A stretch of 8,063 bases of DNA from Nitriliruptoraceae bacterium. Its GTDB lineage: Bacteria; Actinomycetota; Nitriliruptoria; Nitriliruptorales; Nitriliruptoraceae. Location: NCBI GenBank assembly GCA_007118045.1, contig SKTG01000326.1, positions 1 to 8,063 of the forward strand. The letters are read 5' to 3'. The notes beneath the pieces are model-generated. The model was not told where the DNA came from, made no database searches, and was given only the letters and a program-made list of their open reading frames with translations. The translations under genes were made by a program, and so were the position numbers. Positions within the stretch are counted from its first letter, which is position 1. Each line of letters opens with the position of its first letter. This document shows, piece by piece, positions 1 to 5,182 of the stretch.

Positions 1-930
1 CAGTTCGCGGATCATCCGGACGAACCGTGGATCGGTCCCGACCGTGGCGGCGCGCGCGAACGGCAGGCCCAGACGCTCGGCCGTGTCCTTCGCCTCGACG
101 TCGAGGTCGTAGATCACCTCCATGTGGTCGGAGATGAACCCGATCGGCACCGTGACGACCCCCGGGACTCCCTGAGCATGAAGCTCCTCGAGGTGGTCGT
201 TCACATCGGGCTCGAGCCAGGGCACGAACTCCGGGCCGGAACGCGAGTTGAACACGAGCTGCCAGGACCGTTCCCCGCCGCCGGGCACGGGTGACCGTTC
301 GGCGAGCAGTTCCATCACGATCCGGCAGGTCTCGTAGTGCTGGGCCTCGTAGTCGCAGTGCCGCGCCATCGAGCGAGGGATCGAGTGCGTGGTGAACACC
401 ACGTGCGCTGCGTCACGGACCTCGGCGGGGAGCCGCTCGAGGCCCTCGAGCACGAAGTCGACCTGGGGCTCGACGAAACCGGGGTGGTTGTAGTAGACGC
501 GGATCTTGTCGAGTTCTGGAGCGCCCGTGACCTGAGCCCGCGCCTCCGCCAGGTTCTCTCGGTACTGGCGACAGCCCGAGTACGACGAGTACGCGGAGGT
601 GACGAAGCACAGCGCCCGCTCCACCCCGTCGTCGCGCATCCGAGCCAGGGTGTCGGGGAGCAGGGGATGCCAGTTGCGGTTGCCGAAGTAGACGGGCAGG
701 TCGGGGCCGTCCGCCGCGAGCTCGGCTTCGAGGGCGCCGATCAACGCCCGGTTCTGGTCGTTGATCGGCGAACGGCCGCCGAACTCGAAGTAGTGCTGGC
801 TCACCTCCTCGAGGCGGGCCCGCGGCACGTTGCGGCCCCGCGTGACGTTCTCCATGAACGGGATCACCTCGTCCGGCTGTTCGGGTCCGCCGAAGGACAC
901 GAAGAGGATCGCGTCGTACCTGGTCGCCAC
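1..930 (-). CDS. hemH: Ferrochelatase (probably coproporphyrin III type), 3' end cut by window edge
   Basis: It inserts Fe2+ into a porphyrin late in heme synthesis. In actinobacteria the substrate is normally coproporphyrin III (enzyme also called CpfC); that assignment is inferred from lineage. 310 codons are visible without a stop, so only a short C-terminal part is missing compared with the usual 320-345 residues. Seen in order: FVSFGGPEQPDEV near the N-terminus, GGRSPIN (about 61-67), YFGNRNWHP (81-89), TSAYSSYSGCRQY (111-123), HSIP with the catalytic-type His182, and SDHMEVIYDLD with the metal-site-type Glu271. The order and spacing match the family well. The GTG start at 930 is set by an AAGGAG site 7 nt upstream. 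The cysteines that bind a [2Fe-2S] cluster in some actinobacterial enzymes lie mostly in the C-terminal tail, which is outside the window, so the cluster cannot be judged. It is the third minus-strand gene in a row, after a 201-bp gap that may contain its own promoter. Confidence 0.96.
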   Translation of the reverse strand, partial: MATRYDAILFVSFGGPEQPDEVIPFMENVTRGRNVPRARLEEVSQHYFEFGGRSPINDQNRALIGALEAELAADGPDLPVYFGNRNWHPLLPDTLARMRDDGVERALCFVTSAYSSYSGCRQYRENLAEARAQVTGAPELDKIRVYYNHPGFVEPQVDFVLEGLERLPAEVRDAAHVVFTTHSIPRSMARHCDYEAQHYETCRIVMELLAERSPVPGGGERSWQLVFNSRSGPEFVPWLEPDVNDHLEELHAQGVPGVVTVPIGFISDHMEVIYDLDVEAKDTAERLGLPFARAATVGTDPRFVRMIREL

Positions 931-937
931 GCTGGAA

Positions 938-943
938 CTCCTT
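938..943 (-). promoter_or_regulatory. Ribosome binding site of the ferrochelatase gene
   Basis: AAGGAG on the minus strand, 7 nt before the GTG at 930. It fixes the start of the ferrochelatase just before the conserved N-terminal strand. Confidence 0.8.
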
Positions 944-1000
944 GTCTGTGGACGGGTTCTCGTCCTCTGCATCGTCTACGGGTGCAAGCGCGTCTCACGT

Positions 1001-1018
1001 CCGGGGCCTGTGCCCCGG
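1001..1018. terminator. GC hairpin, possible transcription terminator
   Basis: A perfect 7-bp stem CCGGGGC / GCCCCGG encloses a 4-nt loop (CTGT). It lies 114 bp past the stop of the four-helix membrane protein and about 70 bp before the ferrochelatase start. The minus-strand transcript has no T-run after it, so it is not a textbook intrinsic terminator. It could attenuate or end transcription from the upstream genes. Hairpins also arise by chance in DNA this GC-rich. Confidence 0.35.
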
Positions 1019-1131
1019 TTTCGTTCGGGTCGGGTAGGTCGTTCGGGCGCTCCGTGCGATTCGGTTCCTCGCCGTCCGGCCCGGGTCGGTTCTTCGTGCC
1101 GTCCGTCGCGGGTCAGGCCGTCCGTGCCGGC

Positions 1132-1764
1132 TCAGCTCTCCGGGTTGTCCGTCCCGGGTCGGCCATCCGGGCCGTGCGTCCCGGGTCGGCCATCCGGGCC
1201 GTGCGTCCCGGGTCGGCCATCCGGGCCGTCCGTCCCGGGTCGGTCCTTCGGCCCGTCCGGGCTGTTCGGTGCCGGGGGCCGGTCGGGGTCATCCGGGTGC
1301 GCCGGCGAGCGCAGGCCGCGACACAGGGACACGTCGTGCCCCGCCTGCCGCCACGCGCGATCGAAGCGCTCGAACCTCGTGCGATGGGGGCGGACCCGGA
1401 CGAGGATCAGCGCCCCAGCCAGGCCGCCGATCGCGACCGTCCACCGTGGCCCGAAGAGGAAGGCCACGACGGTGGTCGCCAGTACCACGGTCTCCGCGAT
1501 CACCGCTTGGAGCACGAGACGCGTCCGGAGCTCGCCGAGCGCCGTGTCGTCGTCCGCCGGTGGGGACGCCGCGAAGACCCGATCGATCGCGAGCACCGCG
1601 ACGAGCCCGCCGAGACCGATGACCGCGGCCAGCGCCAGGGGCAGCACGACCGGCAGCGTCGGCTCGACGTCGGCGACGACCGTGAGCACCGCCGCCAGCG
1701 CGACCACGCCTGCCGTGAACGCCAGCCAGAGGCGCCGCATCAGCCGTGGTTCGTCACGGTCCAC
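1132..1764 (-). CDS. Four-helix membrane protein with collagen-like Gly-X-Y tail, unknown function
   Basis: I do not recognise a family. The 210-residue product has four hydrophobic segments at about 11-31, 38-60, 82-104 and 107-124, arranged as two hairpins. The loop at about 66-80 is polar and acidic (PPADDDT). A basic segment follows (RVRPHRTRFERFDRAWRQ, about 123-139). From about residue 150 the tail is rich in Pro, Asp and Gly and ends in ten consecutive Gly-X-Y triplets (177-206) built from GPD-GRP-GTH units. The tail is encoded by a 27-bp tandem repeat. The GTG start at 1764 has GGGAGG 5 nt upstream; an ATG at codon 9 is a weaker alternative. It starts 52 bp after the transporter stop in the same direction, so co-transcription is plausible. 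An even number of helices would put the tail on the same side as the N-terminus, probably the cytoplasm; this is inferred. The two paired hydrophobic segments make it a likely real gene despite the lack of a known domain. Confidence 0.72.
   Translation of the reverse strand: MDRDEPRLMRRLWLAFTAGVVALAAVLTVVADVEPTLPVVLPLALAAVIGLGGLVAVLAIDRVFAASPPADDDTALGELRTRLVLQAVIAETVVLATTVVAFLFGPRWTVAIGGLAGALILVRVRPHRTRFERFDRAWRQAGHDVSLCRGLRSPAHPDDPDRPPAPNSPDGPKDRPGTDGPDGRPGTHGPDGRPGTHGPDGRPGTDNPES
1150..1257. repeat. 27-bp tandem repeat, four units
   Basis: Units start at 1150, 1177, 1204 and 1231. The first two are identical, the third differs at its last base, and the fourth is diverged in its second half. 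The unit begins CGTCCCGGGTCGGCCATC and ends CGGGCCGTG. As 27 is a multiple of three, changes in copy number keep the reading frame. On the minus strand each unit encodes nine residues of the Gly-X-Y tail of the membrane protein. More degenerate related sequence continues to about 1020, beyond the stop codon. Confidence 0.9.
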
Positions 1765-1769
1765 GATCG

Positions 1770-1775
1770 CCTCCC
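1770..1775 (-). promoter_or_regulatory. Ribosome binding site of the four-helix membrane protein
   Basis: GGGAGG on the minus strand, 5 nt before the GTG at 1764. It favours this start over the ATG eight codons downstream. Confidence 0.65.
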
Positions 1776-1816
1776 ACTACGGTCGGTGCTCGGTTCCTCG
1801 GTCGCGCCGGCGGAGG

Positions 1817-2737
1817 TCAGGTCCGCTGGGCGTCACTCGATCGCACCCGGGTGCCGCGCTGCGCGAGCCAGATGCCAAGCACGATCAGGGCGCCACCGAT
1901 CAGGGCGGGCAGTCCCAACCGTTCGTCCAGCACGAGTGCTCCAGCGAGGATGGCGACCAGGGGGATCAGGTAGGTGGTCATGGTCGCGTTGGTCGCGCCG
2001 ACCCGCTCGATCAGGGTGTAGAAGACCAGGAACGCCAACCCGGTGCCGAGCGACCCCAGCAGGCCGACCGCAGCCCAGGTCGTGAGCGACAGCGAGCTCG
2101 GCGCGGGTAGCGGCCCCTCCACGACGAGGGCCAGGGGCAGGGCCAGTGCGGCTGCCGACAGGACCTGCCCGGCGGCGAGGGACAGCGGCGGCAACGTCCC
2201 GGAGACGTGGCTCTTGGCGTAGACGGCCCCGACCGCGTAGAGCACGGTCGCGCTGGCGACGACGAGGACCGCGAGCACCCGGCCAGGTTGGTCGATGTCC
2301 TCGAGGACGATGGCGACCACCCCGGTCAACGCCAGCGACAGTCCGACCAGGCGTGCTCCGGTGATGCGCTCGAGGCCGACCATGGCCGACACCAACAAGG
2401 TCGAGCTCGGGACCAGCGCCATCAGCAACGCGGTCAGTCCGGACGGCAACGACTGCTGCGCCCAGGCGACGGCCGCCCACGGGATCGCGTTGTTGAGGAC
2501 CCCCAGGACGAGCAGGTGGCCCCACGTCCTCAATCCTCGCGGCAGCTGACGGCCCCGTACCAACAGCAGCAGCACCAGGGTGAGGCCGCCGAAGCTGGTG
2601 CGGCCGGCCACGATCCACAGCGGGCCGAGTTGCCGCAGCGCCAGTTCGATGAACAGGAACGACAGCCCCCACATGCTGCTCAGTGCGAGCAGGAGGGCGG
2701 CATCCGCCGGGGCGAACCCCCGGGCGGCACGGATCAC
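1817..2737 (-). CDS. EamA/DMT-superfamily transporter
   Basis: A 306-residue integral membrane protein of the drug/metabolite transporter superfamily, whose members usually export small metabolites or amino acids. It shows about ten hydrophobic segments in two tandem EamA-like halves (roughly 10-145 and 155-292). Family-like stretches include SSMWGLSFLFIELAL near the N-terminus, NNAIPWAAVAWA (about 82-93), and in the second half IERVGATNATMTTYLIPLVA followed by LDERLG. Length is typical. The substrate cannot be read from sequence. The GTG start at 2737 places the first helix about ten residues in, but the upstream region has no clear Shine-Dalgarno, so the start is less certain; an ATG at residue 22 would cut into helix 1. 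It is the first of three minus-strand genes, followed after 52 bp by the membrane protein and then by ferrochelatase, and is divergent from the alpha/beta hydrolase across a 275-bp gap. Confidence 0.9.
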   Translation of the reverse strand: MIRAARGFAPADAALLLALSSMWGLSFLFIELALRQLGPLWIVAGRTSFGGLTLVLLLLVRGRQLPRGLRTWGHLLVLGVLNNAIPWAAVAWAQQSLPSGLTALLMALVPSSTLLVSAMVGLERITGARLVGLSLALTGVVAIVLEDIDQPGRVLAVLVVASATVLYAVGAVYAKSHVSGTLPPLSLAAGQVLSAAALALPLALVVEGPLPAPSSLSLTTWAAVGLLGSLGTGLAFLVFYTLIERVGATNATMTTYLIPLVAILAGALVLDERLGLPALIGGALIVLGIWLAQRGTRVRSSDAQRT

Positions 2738-2879
2738 GGTGGTGGTCAGGACGGACCTCGGAACGGTCGCGGTCGGCCGGAACCGGCACAGGGACGGTTG
2801 AACTCGGCCAGAGACGGATGAGCGCGGTCCCAGGAACGGGCTCCGCCGACCTCATCGGGAGCTGGTCCCGGCCGGCATG

Positions 2880-2890
2880 CCACCGGGTGG
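2880..2890. promoter_or_regulatory. Short palindrome in divergent gap, possible operator
   Basis: CCACC-G-GGTGG, a perfect 5-1-5 palindrome in the 275-bp region between the transporter and the hydrolase. A TAnnnT -10-like hexamer (TACGCT, 2950-2955, plus strand) lies 58 bp before the hydrolase start, without a good -35 match. I see nothing else clear in the gap. Chance occurrence is likely in GC-rich DNA. Confidence 0.2.
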
Positions 2891-3003
2891 GACCCCCGCA
2901 CGGTAGCCGACCGGACCAGCACGGCCCGTGGCCGGCTCACCGGTGCGACTACGCTGTCAGGCTGGCCGGAGACCGCCAGGGTGCCCGGCACGACCGGTTG
3001 CGC

Positions 3004-3011
3004 GGAGGTGA
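3004..3011 (+). promoter_or_regulatory. Ribosome binding site choosing the hydrolase start
   Basis: GGAGGTGA, eight bases fully complementary to the usual 16S rRNA 3' end, lies just before the GTG at 3013. It supports this start over the in-frame ATG at 2818, whose extra 65 residues look non-coding. The spacing from GGAGG to GTG is short (4 nt). Confidence 0.7.
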
Positions 3012-3012
3012 C

Positions 3013-3972
3013 GTGGCTGAGCAAGAGGTCGGGCCGGCGTGGTTCCAGGTGGCCCTGGCGGCCGAGCCGGATCACCAGGTCGTCCAGGTCGACGGGTGTC
3101 CGATCGCGACCCGCTCGTGGGGCAGTCGGGACGCGCCGACACTGGTCCTCGTGCACGGGGGAGCCGCGCACGCGGAGTGGTGGCGGGCCGTCGCGCCCGC
3201 CCTGTCGCGGGGGCATCGTGTGGTCGCGGTGGACCTCTCGGGTCACGGCGACAGCGGATGGCGGGAGTCCTACCGGGCCGATCAGTGGGCCGAGGAGGTC
3301 CTCGCGGTCGCCTCGGAGGCGGGTGGGGTCGGCCCTCCCACGGTGGTCGGTCACTCGATGGGTGGCTTCGTCGCGATCGTCCTCGCCGCCACCCACGGTT
3401 CCGAGCTGGCGGGCGCCCTGGTGCTGGACGCGCCCGTCCGTCGACCCGATCCGGAGTCCGAGGAGGGTCGGGGCGGTCGCATGTTCCACTCGCCCAAGAC
3501 GTACCCGGACCTCGCGACCGGGATGAAGCACTTCCACCTCGTCCCACCACAGCCCTGCGCCAACGGCTGGCTGCTGGCGCACGTCGCGGCTTCGAGCCTG
3601 CGCCGTCACGAGGACGGTTGGCGTTGGAAGTTCGACCCCCGGATCTTCACGGCACGGGAAGGGCCGCCGTCCGCCACCGACTTCTCGGAGCAGCTCGCGC
3701 GGATGGCCTGCCGCGTGGCGATCGTCAACGGCGAGCGTTCCGAGATCGTCGACGCGGACGTGCGGGCGCACATGGCCGCGCTGCTGGCCGGCTCCCCGGC
3801 CGCGCGCGGTGGGGTCCCGGTGGTCGAGATCCCCGAGGCACACCACCACCTGCTGCTCGACCAGCCACTCGCGCTGGTCACGGCCATCCGGGCCGTGCTC
3901 TCGGCCTGGGAGCCGATCGGTACGCCACCGGCGACCGTTCGAGTCCCCGGCGAGAAGGAGCCGTCCGGTTGA
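3013..3972 (+). CDS. Alpha/beta-fold hydrolase, substrate unknown
   Basis: A 319-residue, probably cytosolic, serine hydrolase; no signal peptide or membrane segment is seen. Markers in order: LVLVHGG (oxyanion-hole HGG at 48-50), DLSGHGDSGW (74-83), the nucleophile elbow GHSMGG with Ser115, a lid region with FHLVPPQP and GWRWKFDP as in a common actinobacterial subgroup, and EAHHHLLLDQP, where one of His277-279 is the catalytic base. The acid position is less clear: in relatives I would expect Asp in a GxxSD context, but here it is GERSE (Glu244), with Asp247 three residues on. The family covers esterases, lipases, haloalkane dehalogenase-like and thioesterase-like enzymes, so the reaction is not assigned. 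The gene is divergent from the transporter and converges on coaA with a 33-bp gap containing no clear terminator. Confidence 0.92.
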   Translation: MAEQEVGPAWFQVALAAEPDHQVVQVDGCPIATRSWGSRDAPTLVLVHGGAAHAEWWRAVAPALSRGHRVVAVDLSGHGDSGWRESYRADQWAEEVLAVASEAGGVGPPTVVGHSMGGFVAIVLAATHGSELAGALVLDAPVRRPDPESEEGRGGRMFHSPKTYPDLATGMKHFHLVPPQPCANGWLLAHVAASSLRRHEDGWRWKFDPRIFTAREGPPSATDFSEQLARMACRVAIVNGERSEIVDADVRAHMAALLAGSPAARGGVPVVEIPEAHHHLLLDQPLALVTAIRAVLSAWEPIGTPPATVRVPGEKEPSG

Positions 3973-4005
3973 TCGGCGGAGGTCGACCCATGGCCGGCCC
4001 GAACG

Positions 4006-4944
4006 TCACAGCTTGCGCAGCCACACCTGCTCGACGTCGTGCTCGGGACCCTTGTGCAGGATCAGGTCGGCTCGCGTCCGGGTCGGAAGGATGTTGCGTG
4101 CCAGGTTGCGACCGTTGATCCGCCGCCAGATGTCCAGCGCCACCTCGTTGGCTTCCTCGTCGGACAGGTCGGCGTACCGGGTGAAGTAGGACCGCGGATC
4201 CTGGAACGCCGTGTCGCGCAACCGCTTGAACCGCTCGACGTACCAGCGGGTGACGTCCTCCTCCTCGGCGTCAACGTAGATCGAGAAGTCGAAGAAGTCG
4301 GAGACGAAGACGCGACGCTCGTCCTCGGCCCCGGTCTGCAGCACGTTCAGGCCCTCGACGATCAGGACGTCGGGCTGGCGGACCACGATCCGCTCGTCCG
4401 GGACGATGTCGTAGGTCAGGTGGGAGTAGACGGGCGCGGAGACCTCTGGAACTCCCGCCTTGACCTGCCCGACGAAGCGCACCAGCGCCCCGGTGTCGAA
4501 GGACTCGGGGAAGCCCTTCCGCTCCATCAGGCCACGCCGCTCGAGCTCCGCGTTCGGATGCAGGAACCCGTCCGTGGTCACCAGCGCGACCTCGGGGTGA
4601 TCCGGCCAGCGCGACAGCAACGCCTGGAGGATGCGCGAGGTCGTCGACTTGCCCACCGCGACCGAGCCGGCGACGCCGATCACGAACGGCACCTTGGCGG
4701 CGAGGGTGCCGAGGAAGGTGTCCGTGGCTCGGTGCAGATCCTGCGTCGCGGCGACGTAGAGGTTGAGCAAGCGCGAGATCGGCAGGTAGACCTCGGCGAC
4801 CTCGTCGAGCGACAGCCGGTCGTTGATCCCGCGGAGCTGGTCGAGGTCCTTCTCGGTCAACGTCAACGGTGTCGCGGACCGCAGCGCCGCCCAATCGCCG
4901 CGAGGCAGCTGGACCCAGGGCGACGGTGGAACGTGGTGCTGCAC
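4006..4944 (-). CDS. coaA: Type I pantothenate kinase
   Basis: It phosphorylates pantothenate with ATP, the first and usually rate-controlling step of coenzyme A synthesis, in the cytosol. The 312 residues match the length of E. coli CoaA (about 316). The P-loop GSVAVGKST carries Lys99; TTDGFLHPN follows with Asp125, then KGFPESFD (143-150), PVYSHLTYD (171-179), EGLNVLQTG (197-205), DFFDFSIYVDA (216-226) and NILPTRTRADLIL (284-296). Collinearity with E. coli CoaA is strong throughout, so this is type I, not the CoaX or eukaryote-like type II enzyme. Type I enzymes are normally inhibited by CoA; that regulation is family knowledge. The GTG start at 4944 has GGAG 8 nt upstream (4953-4956). It is divergent from the pgpH-like gene and convergent with the hydrolase. 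Confidence 0.97.
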   Translation of the reverse strand: MQHHVPPSPWVQLPRGDWAALRSATPLTLTEKDLDQLRGINDRLSLDEVAEVYLPISRLLNLYVAATQDLHRATDTFLGTLAAKVPFVIGVAGSVAVGKSTTSRILQALLSRWPDHPEVALVTTDGFLHPNAELERRGLMERKGFPESFDTGALVRFVGQVKAGVPEVSAPVYSHLTYDIVPDERIVVRQPDVLIVEGLNVLQTGAEDERRVFVSDFFDFSIYVDAEEEDVTRWYVERFKRLRDTAFQDPRSYFTRYADLSDEEANEVALDIWRRINGRNLARNILPTRTRADLILHKGPEHDVEQVWLRKL

Positions 4945-5182
4945 GCGTGGGGCTCCGTGGGTCGGGCGCGCGGCGAGGCTACTGCCGTCGGGAGAGGTGC
5001 CCGTTCGCTGGCCATGCCTGGACGGCCGCTCGTGCTCCGAAGCGGGCCGTCAAGGTGCGTCGAACACCGCCGCTCGCTCGTCGGACGGTGGCGCCGGAAG
5101 GTCCGCGCGCGGGAGTCGCTCGGATGGGGGACACTGTCCGGCGCACCCGCGCGAGTACCCCGACCGGAGAGCGAAGCAGGCC
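4945..5182. promoter_or_regulatory. Divergent promoter region between coaA and pgpH-like gene
   Basis: This 238-bp non-coding stretch must carry promoters for both genes. On the coaA side a TAnnnT -10-like hexamer (TAGCCT on the minus strand, 4976-4981) lies about 32 bp before the start codon, with no good -35. On the pgpH side a perfect palindrome GGACA-C-TGTCC occupies 5129-5139, 43 bp before the start, and could be an operator. A GGAG at 5166-5169 is rather far (13 nt) from the GTG at 5183. Neither promoter is certain. Confidence 0.3.

Noticed and set aside
1150..1257. CRISPR array
   Set aside because: Units are directly adjacent with no unique spacers, and they are translated in frame.
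337..2110. Very long plus-strand open frames (582 and 426 codons) over the ferrochelatase and membrane-protein genes
   Set aside because: They lie antisense to clear genes. Their products are Arg/Pro/Ser-rich with no domain, and the frames stay open because of GC bias and the 27-bp in-frame repeat.
2818..3012. Possible N-terminal extension of the hydrolase from an in-frame ATG at 2818
   Set aside because: The 65 extra residues are compositionally random and a GGAGGTGA site sits immediately before the GTG at 3013.
3973..4005. Terminator between the convergent hydrolase and coaA genes
   Set aside because: Only a short GGTCGACC palindrome is present, with no stable stem-loop and no T-tract.
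4823..5182. 360-nt upstream extension of the pgpH-like frame
   Set aside because: It overlaps coaA antisense, encodes Arg-rich sequence, and the membrane anchor begins just after the GTG at 5183.
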